DNA from: Klenkia brasiliensis
GTDB lineage: Bacteria > Actinomycetota > Actinomycetes > Mycobacteriales > Geodermatophilaceae
DNA: 64,000 nucleotides
Direction of reading: 5' to 3'
Assembly: GCF_900100695.1 (NCBI RefSeq)
Contig: NZ_FNCF01000001.1
Span: forward strand, 124,001-188,000
Below, one piece after another: positions 8,195-16,497 of this stretch. The notes under the pieces are model-generated. The model was not told the DNA's origin and did not search any database. It saw nothing but the letters and a program-made list of their open reading frames with translations. A program made the position numbers and the translations under genes. Each line of letters opens with the position of its first letter. Position 1 is the stretch's first letter.

Positions 8195-9017
8195 GGGAGC
8201 CGTGCTGCGCGGGGACTCCGCGGCCCGCGCGGTCGCCTGGGACCGCTCGGCCGGCGCCGGCCGGGTGGTCCGGGAGGCCCCGACCCGGGTGCAGCGCCCC
8301 GTGCTCGCCCGCGTCGGCGCCGAGCCCGACGTCCCGACGTCGGTGCTGCGCGCCGACGCCGCGACCGCCGCCGTCCCCTACGTCGCCGACCGCCGGTCGG
8401 CCGACCGGGCCGGCCGGCGGGTCGGCGACGTCCCGGCCCCGCGGCTGGAGGACGTCTACGCCGCCGAGCTGCACCGGCTGCGCGAGCAGGCCCGGACCGA
8501 GGGGTGGGCCGCCGGGCACGCCGAGGGCATGGCGCAGGCCGAGGCCGCGGTCGCCCGCGTCGAGGCCGAGGCGGAGGCCCGGCTGCTGGCCGTCCAGCAG
8601 CGGTGGGAGTCCCGGATCGCCTCCACCGTCGCCGCGCTCACCGCCGCCTGCGCCCAGGTCGACGCGACCCCGCCGGTGGGCGGGGAGACCTTCGACCAGC
8701 TGGTGCTCGGCGCGACGCTCGCCCTGGTCGAGGACGTCTTCGACCGCGAGCTGGCCGTCGCCGCGCAGCCCGGCGTCGACGCGCTGCGCCGCGCGCTGGC
8801 GCTCTCGCCCGAGGACGGCCCGACCGTCGTCCGGCTCAACCCCGACGACCTCGAGCGGATCGACCCCGTGGTCCTCGCCGGCCTGCCGGCGTCGGTCCGG
8901 CTGGTCGGCGACCCGATGATCGAGCACGCCGGCGCCGTCGCCGAGACCGGCGTGCAGCGGGTCGACGCGCAGCTGGGCCCGGCGCTGCAGCGGGTCCGGG
9001 ACGTGCTGGGCGCATGA
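8178..9017 (+). CDS. fliH: Flagellar export ATPase regulator FliH
   Basis: FliH is the peripheral stalk of the export ATPase, binding FliI and the C ring. The 279 residues have a disordered basic N-terminus, a long helix with the heptad region RLREQARTEGWAAGHAEGMA followed by AEAAVARVEAEAEARLLAVQ (about 95-135), and a C-terminal FliH/HrpE-type domain including GATLALVEDVFDREL and VRLNPDDLERI. The ATG at 8178 is preceded by GGGGAGG; it overlaps the end of fliG by 17 bases. Identity rests on position and the coiled-coil plus C-terminal pattern. Confidence 0.88.
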   Translation: MTSSPEGAVLRGDSAARAVAWDRSAGAGRVVREAPTRVQRPVLARVGAEPDVPTSVLRADAATAAVPYVADRRSADRAGRRVGDVPAPRLEDVYAAELHRLREQARTEGWAAGHAEGMAQAEAAVARVEAEAEARLLAVQQRWESRIASTVAALTAACAQVDATPPVGGETFDQLVLGATLALVEDVFDRELAVAAQPGVDALRRALALSPEDGPTVVRLNPDDLERIDPVVLAGLPASVRLVGDPMIEHAGAVAETGVQRVDAQLGPALQRVRDVLGA

Positions 9018-10330
9018 GCGTCGCCGACGTCGTGGCGCGGGCGCGCACCGCCGCCCGCCCGCTGTGCACCGGCACCGTCACCGGGGCGATGGGCCTGACC
9101 ATCTCGGTCGAGGGCGTCACCGCCGCGGTCGGCGACGTCGTCGAGATCGCCGGCGCCACCGGTCTGGGTCAGCCGCTGCGCGCCGAGGTGGTCGCGCTGC
9201 ACCGCGACCGGCTGACCTGCATGCCCCTCGGCGAGGTCGCCGGGGTGCACGTCGGCTCGCGGGTGCGCGCGACCGGCCGGCCGCTGCAGGTCCCGGTGGG
9301 GACGGCGCTGCTCGGCCGGGTGCTCGACGGCCTGGGCCGCCCGGTGGACGGCGGCCCGCCGCTGGCCGGGCGGGCCCGCTTCGTCGACCTCGCCACGCAG
9401 ACCCCGCACGCGCTCTCCCGCGCCCGCGTCGCGCAGCCGCTGTCCTTCGGCGTCCGCGCGCTGGACACCCTCGTGCCGGCCGGCCGTGGGCAGCGGCTGG
9501 GCATCTTCGCCGGCTCGGGCGTCGGCAAGTCCACCCTGCTCGCCCAGATCACCCGCGGCACCGACGCCGACGTCCGGGTCATCGGGCTGATCGGCGAGCG
9601 TGGCCGCGAGGTCCGGGAGTTCCTCGAGGAGAACCTCGGGGCCGAGGGCATGGCCAACACGGTGGTGGTGGTCGCGACCTCCGACGAGCCGCCGCTGGTC
9701 CGGCTGCGCGCGGCGTTCGTGGCCACCCGGATCGCCGAGGACTTCCGCGACCAGGGCCGCGACGTGCTGCTGCTCATGGACTCCATCACCCGCACCGCGA
9801 TGGCCCAGCGCGAGGTCGGCCTCTCGGCCGGGGAGCCCCCCGCCACCCGCGGCTACCCGCCGAGCGTGTTCGCGATGATGCCGCGGCTGCTGGAGAAGGC
9901 CGGCACCGGCACGGTCGGCTCGATCACCGGCCTCTACACCGTGCTGGTCGAGGGCGACGACCACAACGAGCCGATCGCGGACACCGCGCGGTCGATCCTC
10001 GACGGGCACGTCGTGCTCACCCGGCAGATGGCCACCGCCGGCCACTTCCCCGCCATCGACGTGCTGGAGTCGATCTCCCGCGTCGCGTCGGCGGTCACCG
10101 CACCGCACCGCATGGCCGACGCCCGCGAGGCCCGCCGGCTGCTCGGGGCGCTGCGCGACGCCCGGGAGCTCATCGAGATCGGCGCCTACACCGAGGGCAG
10201 CGACCCGCTGGTCGACCGGGCCCGGCTGCTCGAGCCGCAGCTCACCGGCTTCCTGCGCCAGTCGGTCGAGGACACCACCTCGCCCGACGCGGCCTGGGAC
10301 GAGCTGCACCGCATCGTGACGGGTTCGTGA
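9014..10330 (+). CDS. fliI: Flagellum-specific export ATPase FliI
   Basis: FliI energises loading of export substrates at the flagellar type III gate. The 438 residues match the F1-beta-like family: Walker A AGSGVGKSTLL near residue 168, GLIGERGREVREF near 195, Walker B as DVLLLMDSITRTAMAQREV near 252, and the catalytic-loop segment GEPPATRGYPPSVFAMMPRL. ATGA overlap with fliH indicates coupled translation. Length is normal. Confidence 0.97.
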   Translation: MSVADVVARARTAARPLCTGTVTGAMGLTISVEGVTAAVGDVVEIAGATGLGQPLRAEVVALHRDRLTCMPLGEVAGVHVGSRVRATGRPLQVPVGTALLGRVLDGLGRPVDGGPPLAGRARFVDLATQTPHALSRARVAQPLSFGVRALDTLVPAGRGQRLGIFAGSGVGKSTLLAQITRGTDADVRVIGLIGERGREVREFLEENLGAEGMANTVVVVATSDEPPLVRLRAAFVATRIAEDFRDQGRDVLLLMDSITRTAMAQREVGLSAGEPPATRGYPPSVFAMMPRLLEKAGTGTVGSITGLYTVLVEGDDHNEPIADTARSILDGHVVLTRQMATAGHFPAIDVLESISRVASAVTAPHRMADAREARRLLGALRDARELIEIGAYTEGSDPLVDRARLLEPQLTGFLRQSVEDTTSPDAAWDELHRIVTGS

Positions 10331-10779
10331 AGCGCACCGCCTTCCGGCTGCAGCCGGTCCTGGAGCTGCGCCGCGCGCAGGAGCGGGCCGCCGGCGCGGC
10401 CGCCGCCGAGGCCGCGCGCGCCGCGGCCCGCAGCGAGGCCCAGGCCGCCGACGTGGCCCGCTCGCTGGCCGCCGCCGAGCTGCCCGCGCGGATGGACGGC
10501 GCGACCTTCGTGGCCACCATGGTCGGGTTGCGCGCCCTGGCCGCCGATGAGGTGGATGCCCGGGCGAGCGCCCGGGCCACCGCCGAGCAGGCCGAGGCGG
10601 TGCGGGCGAGCTGGACCGCCGCCGCGCAGGCCACCAAGGCCCTCGAGCGGCTGGCCGAGCGGCACCGGCTCGCCGCCGTGCGGGCCGAGCTCGCCGCCGA
10701 GGAGCGCGCCGCCGACGACGTCGTCACCGGGCGGCACGGCCGCAACCGGACCCGGGAGGAGGACACGTGGAAGGCCTGA
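10327..10779 (+). CDS. fliJ: Flagellar export protein FliJ
   Basis: FliJ is the central coiled-coil stalk of the FliI hexamer. The 150 residues begin FRLQPVLELRRAQERAAG, the usual FliJ opening, and are almost entirely Ala/Glu/Arg coiled coil, broken around residue 55-65 by a Met/Thr stretch. GTG start overlapping the fliI TGA (GTGA). The last 13 bases overlap the next gene. Confidence 0.9.
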   Translation: MKRTAFRLQPVLELRRAQERAAGAAAAEAARAAARSEAQAADVARSLAAAELPARMDGATFVATMVGLRALAADEVDARASARATAEQAEAVRASWTAAAQATKALERLAERHRLAAVRAELAAEERAADDVVTGRHGRNRTREEDTWKA

Positions 10780-11729
10780 CCGCCGTCCAGAGCAGGATCG
10801 CCGAGATCCAGAGCCGCATGGCGACCTTCGCCGGCGGCGGACCGAACGCCGCGTGGCTCTCGGCCGCCTCCGCCGCCGGGCTGACGGGCACCGGCGCGAC
10901 CACCGCCGCGACCGGCACCACCGCCACCGCCGCGGCCGGGGGCTCGGCCGAGGCCGCCGTCGTGCAGGCGGCCACCAGCTACCTGGGGGTGCCCTACCTC
11001 TGGGGCGGCACCGACCCGGCCAAGGGCCTGGACTGCTCCGGCTTCACCCAGCGGGTGTTCGCCGACGTCGGCATCACCATCCCCCGCACCTCCAGCCAGC
11101 AGGCCACCGCGGGCACCGCCGTCGCGAGCCTCGCCGACGCCCGCCCCGGTGACCTCGTGTTCTTCGACAACAGCTCCGCACGCGCCGGCATCGACCACGT
11201 CGGCATCTACCTCGGGAACGGGAAGATGATCGCCTCACCGCAGGAGGGCGACGTCGTCAAGGTGCAGGACGTCGGCACCCCGACCGTCATCCGCCGGGTG
11301 CTCCCGGCCGCGGCGCCGACGGCCACGCCGTCGGGCGGCTCGCTGGCCGGGGTGCCCTACGCCGACCTGTTCACCTCCGCGGCCTCCCGCTACGGGGTCA
11401 GCGCCGCGGTGCTGGCCGGCATGGCCAAGGTGGAGTCCGGCTTCGACCCCGGCGCGGTGAGCCCGGCCGGGGCGCAGGGCCTCATGCAGTTCATGCCCGC
11501 GACCGCCGCCGGCCTCGGCGTCCGGCCGATGGACCCCGCCTCGGCCGTCGACGGCGCCGCGCGCTACCTCGCCCAGCTGACCGCCCGCTTCGGGTCCACC
11601 GACCTGGCGCTGGCCGCCTACAACGCCGGCCCGACCGCGGTCGCGGACGCCGGCGGCATCCCGGCGTTCGCCGAGACCCAGGCCTACGTGCGCAAGGTCA
11701 ACGCGGCCGCGGCGGGGTACGCGTCGTGA
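10767..11729 (+). CDS. NlpC/P60 endopeptidase-lytic transglycosylase fusion (FlgJ-like role)
   Basis: A 320-residue two-enzyme wall hydrolase. Residues about 58-178 are an NlpC/P60 cysteine peptidase: YLGVPYLWGGTDPAKGLDCSGF with catalytic Cys90 and GIDHVGIYLGNG with His144. Residues about 197-320 are a lysozyme-like SLT transglycosylase with catalytic Glu223 in KVESGFDPGAVSPAGAQGLM and a later ALAAYNAGP. No signal peptide or membrane segment is seen; the N-terminus is a short amphipathic helix (LTAVQSRIAEIQSRM). Its place among export and hook genes suggests it clears peptidoglycan for the rod, the task of FlgJ, and may be exported through the flagellar gate. Role and route are inference. Confidence 0.88.
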   Translation: MEGLTAVQSRIAEIQSRMATFAGGGPNAAWLSAASAAGLTGTGATTAATGTTATAAAGGSAEAAVVQAATSYLGVPYLWGGTDPAKGLDCSGFTQRVFADVGITIPRTSSQQATAGTAVASLADARPGDLVFFDNSSARAGIDHVGIYLGNGKMIASPQEGDVVKVQDVGTPTVIRRVLPAAAPTATPSGGSLAGVPYADLFTSAASRYGVSAAVLAGMAKVESGFDPGAVSPAGAQGLMQFMPATAAGLGVRPMDPASAVDGAARYLAQLTARFGSTDLALAAYNAGPTAVADAGGIPAFAETQAYVRKVNAAAAGYAS

Positions 11730-13516
11730 CCGCCGCCCTGGGCGCCCAGGTCGCCGTCGCCGCACCTGCCACCCCCGCCGCCCCCTCCGCCGGCGACCCG
11801 GACGGCGCGGCCGCCTTCGCCGGTGCGCTGCAGACCGCCGTCCGCGCCCAGCGTGACCCGGCCGACCGGCCCGACGACCGCCCCGGCACCCCGGACGACG
11901 ACACGGCCGACCCCACCGTCGTCGCGGCCGGCACCCCGGCGGCGTCCCCGCTCGGGGCGCCCGCGTGGTTCCTGCTCGCCGTGCAGCCGGCCGCCGCGGT
12001 GGTCCAGCCGGTCGACGGTCCCCCCGCCGGCGCGGTCGGCGCCGTCGCCCCGGGCACCCCCGTGACCGCTGCGCCGCCCGCACCCGGCAGCCCGCTGACC
12101 GCTGCCGCACCGGTCCTCGACACCGCCGCCGCGGCGTCGCCGCCCGGCTCCGCTGCCCCCGCCGTCGGCACCCACGCCGAAGCCTTCGTCGGCGGCGCCC
12201 TCCGGCCGGCGGCAGCACCCGGGTCCGTGCCCGTCGGGACCGGACCCGCCGGCCTGACCAGCACGCCCGCCGTCCCGCCCGCCGACCTGGCCGGGACCGC
12301 GCCGACCGGCGGCGCCCCTGCCGGGGCGGCCGTGCCCGGCCAGGTGACCGTGCCCGCCGGCGGCCCGCTGCCGCCCACCGCCACCCCGGTCCCGGCGGCC
12401 GCGACCCCGCAGGCCACCTCCGTCACCGGTGCGCAGGCCGTGCCCGGCCCGCCGGCGGCGCTCACCGGCGCCGCAGCCCCCGCCCCGGCCGGTGCGGACC
12501 CCACCCCCCTGCCGACCGGGCCCGCCGCGGTCGGCAGGGCCCCGTCCACCGCCACGACGACCGCGACCGCCACGGCCGGCACCCCGTCCGGGGCGACCGT
12601 GCCCGCCGGGGCAGCGACCGTTCCGCAGCCGGCCGTCGCCCCGGGTGCGCGCCCCGCCGACCTGCCCCCGGCCGTCGCCGCGGGCCCCGGCCCGGCCGCC
12701 ACCGCGAGCACGCCTGCCCAGGCCCCCACCGCACCGGCGACACCGGCCGCACCGGACGACGCCGGGGCCCCCGCCGCGGCCCCGGCTGCGGTGCCGGTCG
12801 GCACGCCGGCACCCCCGGCCACCGTCGCGGCCGCCCGCCCGGCGACGCCGCCGGCCCCCTCCCCCGCCGCCCCGGTCGCCCCCGGCGGTGCGCCGACCAC
12901 CGCGACCGCGTCCGACCCGACGGGCGCCACCGGGCCGGCTCCCGCGCCGACCGGTGCCGAGGTCGTCGACGTCCCGCGGACCGACGTCCTGCTCCCGGGC
13001 GCCGCCCCGGCACCGGCGGCCGCCCCGGCCCCGGCCGCGGCCGTCCCGGCCACGCCGGCACCGGCCGCACCGGCCGACCCCCCGGTCGCCGCGCAGCTGG
13101 CACCTCAGCTCACCGCGTTGGCCTCCGTCCAGGGCAGCCACTCGGTGACCGTCGTGCTCGCCCCCGAGTCCCTGGGCCGGGTCGAGGTCCACCTGACCGT
13201 CACCGGCGACCAGGTCTCCCTGGCCATGAGCGCGGGCCAGGACGGCAGCCGCGCGGTGCTCGCCGACGCCGTGCCCGAGCTCCGCCGCGAGCTGGCCGCC
13301 GCCGGCCTGCAGCTGACCGACGCGCAGGTGTCCACCGGCGACGGGCAGCAGTCCGGGTCGGGCTGGACCGCCGGTCAGGACCCCCGGTCCGGCGGCACCC
13401 GCTGGGACGCGGTACCGACCGGCCGCGCGACTGCCGATGAGGACATCAGCACCAGCAGCACCACCCGCCACACCCGTGGCGGACCGGCGCCCTCCGGCGT
13501 CGACGTCCGCGTCTGA
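11726..13516 (+). CDS. fliK: Flagellar hook-length control protein FliK
   Basis: FliK is the molecular ruler and specificity switch for hook length. The 596-residue product has a very long Ala/Pro/Thr/Val-rich, low-complexity middle (about 10-460) and a conserved C-terminal hook-control domain (about 465-560): VTVVLAPESLGRVEVHLTVT, then GDQVSLAMSAGQDGSRAVLAD and PELRRELAAAGLQLTDAQVS. The C-terminal domain and position before flgD support the call. The ruler part is longer than E. coli FliK (405 aa overall) and nearly repeat-like in composition. GTGA overlap with the preceding hydrolase gene. Confidence 0.9.
   Translation: MTAALGAQVAVAAPATPAAPSAGDPDGAAAFAGALQTAVRAQRDPADRPDDRPGTPDDDTADPTVVAAGTPAASPLGAPAWFLLAVQPAAAVVQPVDGPPAGAVGAVAPGTPVTAAPPAPGSPLTAAAPVLDTAAAASPPGSAAPAVGTHAEAFVGGALRPAAAPGSVPVGTGPAGLTSTPAVPPADLAGTAPTGGAPAGAAVPGQVTVPAGGPLPPTATPVPAAATPQATSVTGAQAVPGPPAALTGAAAPAPAGADPTPLPTGPAAVGRAPSTATTTATATAGTPSGATVPAGAATVPQPAVAPGARPADLPPAVAAGPGPAATASTPAQAPTAPATPAAPDDAGAPAAAPAAVPVGTPAPPATVAAARPATPPAPSPAAPVAPGGAPTTATASDPTGATGPAPAPTGAEVVDVPRTDVLLPGAAPAPAAAPAPAAAVPATPAPAAPADPPVAAQLAPQLTALASVQGSHSVTVVLAPESLGRVEVHLTVTGDQVSLAMSAGQDGSRAVLADAVPELRRELAAAGLQLTDAQVSTGDGQQSGSGWTAGQDPRSGGTRWDAVPTGRATADEDISTSSTTRHTRGGPAPSGVDVRV
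13413..13440 (+). promoter_or_regulatory. Possible internal sigma-28-type promoter before flgD
   Basis: GCCGATGA at 13433-13440 lies 86 bases before flgD, inside the end of fliK. The -35 at the expected distance is TACC, a poor match, so this may be chance in coding sequence. Confidence 0.25.
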
Positions 13517-13525
13517 GGAGGACCC

Positions 13526-13948
13526 ATGACCGTCACCGCGACCTCCGGTGCCACGTCGATCGCGTCGATGGCCGGCAGCGCCACCACCTCGGTGGGCGAC
13601 AGCGGGATGGACAAGGACACCTTCCTCAAGCTGCTGGTCGCGCAGATGAAGTACCAGGACCCGGAGAAGCCGACCGACTCCAGCGCCCTGGTCACCCAGT
13701 CCGCGACCTACTCGCAGGTCGAGGCGCTGCAGAAGCTCGGCGAGCAGAACGCCTCGCTGATCGCGATGCAGCGGGCCTCCAGCGCCGGCGCCCTGGTGGG
13801 CAAGACCGCCACCTACGTCGGCGAGGACGGCGTCGCCGCCACCGGGCACGTGAGCTCGGTGATCCTCGCGACCGACACCACCGAGGCCCACGCCGTCATC
13901 GACGGCAAGACCGTGGCCGTCGGCCGCATCACCGCCTTCACCGCCTGA
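13526..13948 (+). CDS. flgD: Flagellar hook capping protein FlgD
   Basis: FlgD caps the hook during assembly. The 140 residues contain the conserved N-terminal block (MDKDTFLKLLVAQMKYQDPE, then PTDSSALVTQSATYSQVEAL) and a shortened C-terminal region (GKTATYVGEDG...). The large tudor/Fn3-like C-terminal domains of enterobacterial FlgD (about 230 aa) are missing, giving the short form common in Gram-positives. GAGGAC precedes the ATG. Confidence 0.93.
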   Translation: MTVTATSGATSIASMAGSATTSVGDSGMDKDTFLKLLVAQMKYQDPEKPTDSSALVTQSATYSQVEALQKLGEQNASLIAMQRASSAGALVGKTATYVGEDGVAATGHVSSVILATDTTEAHAVIDGKTVAVGRITAFTA

Positions 13949-13986
13949 CCGGCGCTCCCCCGCCCACCCCCACCCCAGGAGTCCCC

Positions 13987-15276
13987 GTGCTGCGTTCCAT
14001 GTTCTCGGCCATCTCCGGCCTGCGCGCCCACCAGACCAAGATGGACACCGTCGCGAACAACATCGCGAACGTGAACACCGTCGGGTTCAAGACCCAGAAC
14101 ACGGTCTTCGAGACCACGCTCACCCAGGTGCTGCGCAGCGGCAAGGGCCCCGACGCCACCGAGGGCGGCACCAACCCCGCGCAGGTCGGCCTCGGCGTCA
14201 AGCTCGCCGCGATCACCACGGACTTCGGCCAGGGCAAGACCCAGAACACCGGCCGCGCGCTGGACTTCATGATCCAGGGCGACGGGTTCTTCGTGACCAA
14301 GTCCGGCGGGCAGCAGCTGTTCACCCGCGCCGGCTCGTTCACCTTCGACGGCGCGGGCAAGCTGATCACCGCCGACGGCAACCGGGTCCAGGGCTGGATG
14401 TCCGACGCCGACGGCACGATCGACACCGGCGGGACGCTGGAGGACCTGCAGGTCCAGTACGGCGCCGCGCTGCCGCCCAAGGCCACCACCGCGGTGACCA
14501 TGAGCCGCAACGTGCTCATCGACGCCGCGGCCACCACCGCGGGCACCAACGTCAAGGTCGCCAAGGCCACCGTCTACAACCAGGCCGGTGTCGAGCAGCG
14601 GCTCAACCTGACCTGGACCCAGCAGTCGGTCGACAACTCCACCGGCGACAGCTACTGGCTGCTCAACGTGGCCAACGAGGACGGCTCCACCACCCCGGCC
14701 CCGGTCACCTACGGCGCCAAGTTCTCCGCCGGCAAGGACCCGGTGTTCACCGGCCCCGGTGCCACCACGGCCACCCCGACCGACACCTACGGCACCGCGC
14801 ACACCATCGCCGTCCCCGGCTGGGGCGCCCCCACCGGCGCGACCTTCGACTTCACCCAGGTCACCGCCCAGGCCGCCGGCACCGCGATCGCCGCCGTGGA
14901 CCAGAACGGCTACACCGCCGGCTCGCTGTCCAGCTTCTCGCTGTCCGAGGACGGCACGATGACCGGCGTCTACACCAACAACGAGCGCCGGGCGATCGGC
15001 AAGCTGGCCATGGCCACCTTCGACAACCCCTCCGGCCTGATCAACATGGGCAACACCAGCTACGCGGTGGGCGACAACTCCGGCGTCGCGCTGATCGGCG
15101 CCGCCGGCACCGGCTCCCTGGGCACGCTGTCCTCGGGTGCGCTGGAGATGAGCAACGTGGACCTCTCCGAGGAGTTCACCGGCCTGATCATCGCCCAGCG
15201 CGGGTTCCAGGCGAACAGCCGCGTGATCAGCGCCTCCGACGAGCTGCTGCAGGACCTGGTCAACCTCAAGCGCTGA
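13987..15276 (+). CDS. flgE: Flagellar hook protein FlgE
   Basis: FlgE forms the universal joint between rod and filament. The 429 residues have the N-terminal rod/hook motif (LRSMFSAISGLRAHQTKMD then NIANVNTVGFKTQNTVF), the FlgE/F/G core (FMIQGDGFFVTKSGGQQLFT), variable D1/D2 domains, and the C-terminal motif MSNVDLSEEFTGLIIAQRGF with QANSRVI. GTG start with CAGGAG upstream. Last gene of the flgB unit; a strong hairpin follows. Confidence 0.97.
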   Translation: MLRSMFSAISGLRAHQTKMDTVANNIANVNTVGFKTQNTVFETTLTQVLRSGKGPDATEGGTNPAQVGLGVKLAAITTDFGQGKTQNTGRALDFMIQGDGFFVTKSGGQQLFTRAGSFTFDGAGKLITADGNRVQGWMSDADGTIDTGGTLEDLQVQYGAALPPKATTAVTMSRNVLIDAAATTAGTNVKVAKATVYNQAGVEQRLNLTWTQQSVDNSTGDSYWLLNVANEDGSTTPAPVTYGAKFSAGKDPVFTGPGATTATPTDTYGTAHTIAVPGWGAPTGATFDFTQVTAQAAGTAIAAVDQNGYTAGSLSSFSLSEDGTMTGVYTNNERRAIGKLAMATFDNPSGLINMGNTSYAVGDNSGVALIGAAGTGSLGTLSSGALEMSNVDLSEEFTGLIIAQRGFQANSRVISASDELLQDLVNLKR

Positions 15277-15294
15277 CCCCGGGTCACCCGGTAG

Positions 15295-15329
15295 GCGGCC
15301 CGGTCACCCCGACGGGGTGACCGGGCCGC
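15295..15329 (+). terminator. Terminator hairpin after flgE
   Basis: A perfect 16-bp stem (core GGCCCGGTCACCCC at 15297-15310 with its complement at 15314-15327, extended by C-G and G-C pairs) closes on a 3-base loop. No T-tract. It separates flgE from the flbD promoter. Confidence 0.75.
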
Positions 15330-15335
15330 GCCGCT

Positions 15336-15362
15336 TCAGAGATCCACCCGGCGCGCCGATGA
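15336..15362 (+). promoter_or_regulatory. Sigma-28-type promoter of the flbD-motAB unit
   Basis: TCAG at 15336-15339, 15-base spacer, GCCGATGA at 15355-15362. It begins 6 bases after the hairpin that ends the flgE unit and gives a leader of about 32 bases to flbD. Confidence 0.7.
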
Positions 15363-15401
15363 GAGCAGTGCGCCACCCCCGACGACGACCTGGAGCCACC
15401 G

Positions 15402-15716
15402 GTGATCTGCCTGACCCGCCTGAACGGGGAGCCCTTCGCGCTCAACCCCGATCTCATCGAGCGGGTCGAGGCACACCCCGACACGGTCATCTCCCTCAAC
15501 GACAACGTCCGCTTCCTGGTCCGCGAGAGCCTGCAGGAGGTGCTGGTCGCCATCCGCGACTACCGCGCCGACGTGCTGGCCACCGCCTACGCCATGGACC
15601 GCGGGACCCACCCCCGCCCCCTGATGTCCGTCAGCGCCGACGACGAGCACGACTGCGACCCCACCGGGGACGGCGAGCACGCCGTCCTGCCCTTCCCCCA
15701 CCGCGAGGAGCGCTGA
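15402..15716 (+). CDS. flbD: FlbD-family flagellar protein
   Basis: A small FlbD-family protein (104 aa) of the kind found in Gram-positive and actinobacterial flagellar loci just before motA; this family is unrelated to the Caulobacter FlbD activator. The N-terminal 60 residues hold the family pattern (MICLTRLNGEPFALNPDLIE then RVEAHPDTVISL and VRFLVRESLQEV); the rest is an acidic, His-containing tail. The molecular role is not established. GTG start; 1 base separates its stop from motA. Confidence 0.88.
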   Translation: MICLTRLNGEPFALNPDLIERVEAHPDTVISLNDNVRFLVRESLQEVLVAIRDYRADVLATAYAMDRGTHPRPLMSVSADDEHDCDPTGDGEHAVLPFPHREER

Positions 15717-15717
15717 C

Positions 15718-16497
15718 ATGGACCCGGCAACCCTGATCGGCGTCGGCGTCGCCCTGGTCGCCATCCTGGTCTCGATGATCATGGAGGGCTCGTCCCCCAT
15801 GGCCATCATCCTGATCCCGCCGATCATCCTGGTCTTCGTCGGCACCTTCGGCGCGGCCGTCGCCGGCTCCACCATGGCCGACGTCAAGAAGATCGGCGGC
15901 TGGATGAAGCAGGGCTTCATGCCCGCCGCCGTCCCGCCCGCCGCGGACAAGATCGCCGACCTCGTCACCCTCGCCGAGAAGGCCCGCAAGGAGGGCCTGC
16001 TGGCCCTCGAGGGCCCGATCAAGGACATCCAGGACCCGTTCCTGCAGCGCGGTCTGCAGATGGCCGTCGACGGCACCGACCCCGAGGACCTGCGCGCCGT
16101 GCTCGAGGCCGAGATCTCGGCCAAGAAGGCCGAGGACAAGACCGCGGCCAAGTTCTTCACCGCCATGGGCGGCTACGCCCCGACCATCGGCATCATCGGC
16201 ACCGTCATCGGGCTGATCCACGTGCTGGAGAACCTCAACCAGCCCGACAAGCTCGGCCACCTGATCGCCGGCGCCTTCGTCGCGACCCTGTGGGGTGTGC
16301 TCTCGGCCAACATCTTCTGGCTGCCCGCCGGCGCCAAGATCACCCGCACCAGTGACCTGCAGGCGGCCCAGATGAAGCTGCTCGTCGAGGGCATCTCCGA
16401 GATCCAGGCCGGCACCAGCCCGCGCACCGTCCGGCAGAAGCTCACCTCCCTGGTGCCGCCCAGCGAGGCGGCCGCCATGGCCAAGGCCGCGGCGTGA
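15718..16497 (+). CDS. motA: Flagellar motor stator protein MotA
   Basis: MotA forms the ion-conducting stator ring with MotB and presses on FliG. The 259 residues have four predicted membrane helices (about 5-22, 28-50, 150-170, 183-205), a large cytoplasmic loop with ADLVTLAEKARKEGLLALE, and the MotA/ExbB signature GYAPTIGIIGTVIGLIHVLE in helix 3. Length and pattern fit the MotA family. The GTG of motB overlaps its stop. A proton is the likely coupling ion, but that is not decided by this sequence. Confidence 0.96.
   Translation: MDPATLIGVGVALVAILVSMIMEGSSPMAIILIPPIILVFVGTFGAAVAGSTMADVKKIGGWMKQGFMPAAVPPAADKIADLVTLAEKARKEGLLALEGPIKDIQDPFLQRGLQMAVDGTDPEDLRAVLEAEISAKKAEDKTAAKFFTAMGGYAPTIGIIGTVIGLIHVLENLNQPDKLGHLIAGAFVATLWGVLSANIFWLPAGAKITRTSDLQAAQMKLLVEGISEIQAGTSPRTVRQKLTSLVPPSEAAAMAKAAA

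Noticed and set aside
10543-10550. GCCGATGA inside fliJ
   Set aside because: It encodes Ala-Asp-Glu in frame and the -35 position reads TCGG; no gene start follows closely. A similar case in fliM at 18389 was rejected for the same reason.
11684-13891. Long minus-strand Gly/Arg-rich frames opposite fliK
   Set aside because: Composition is what the complement of Ala/Pro-rich coding sequence gives; no start site or domain.
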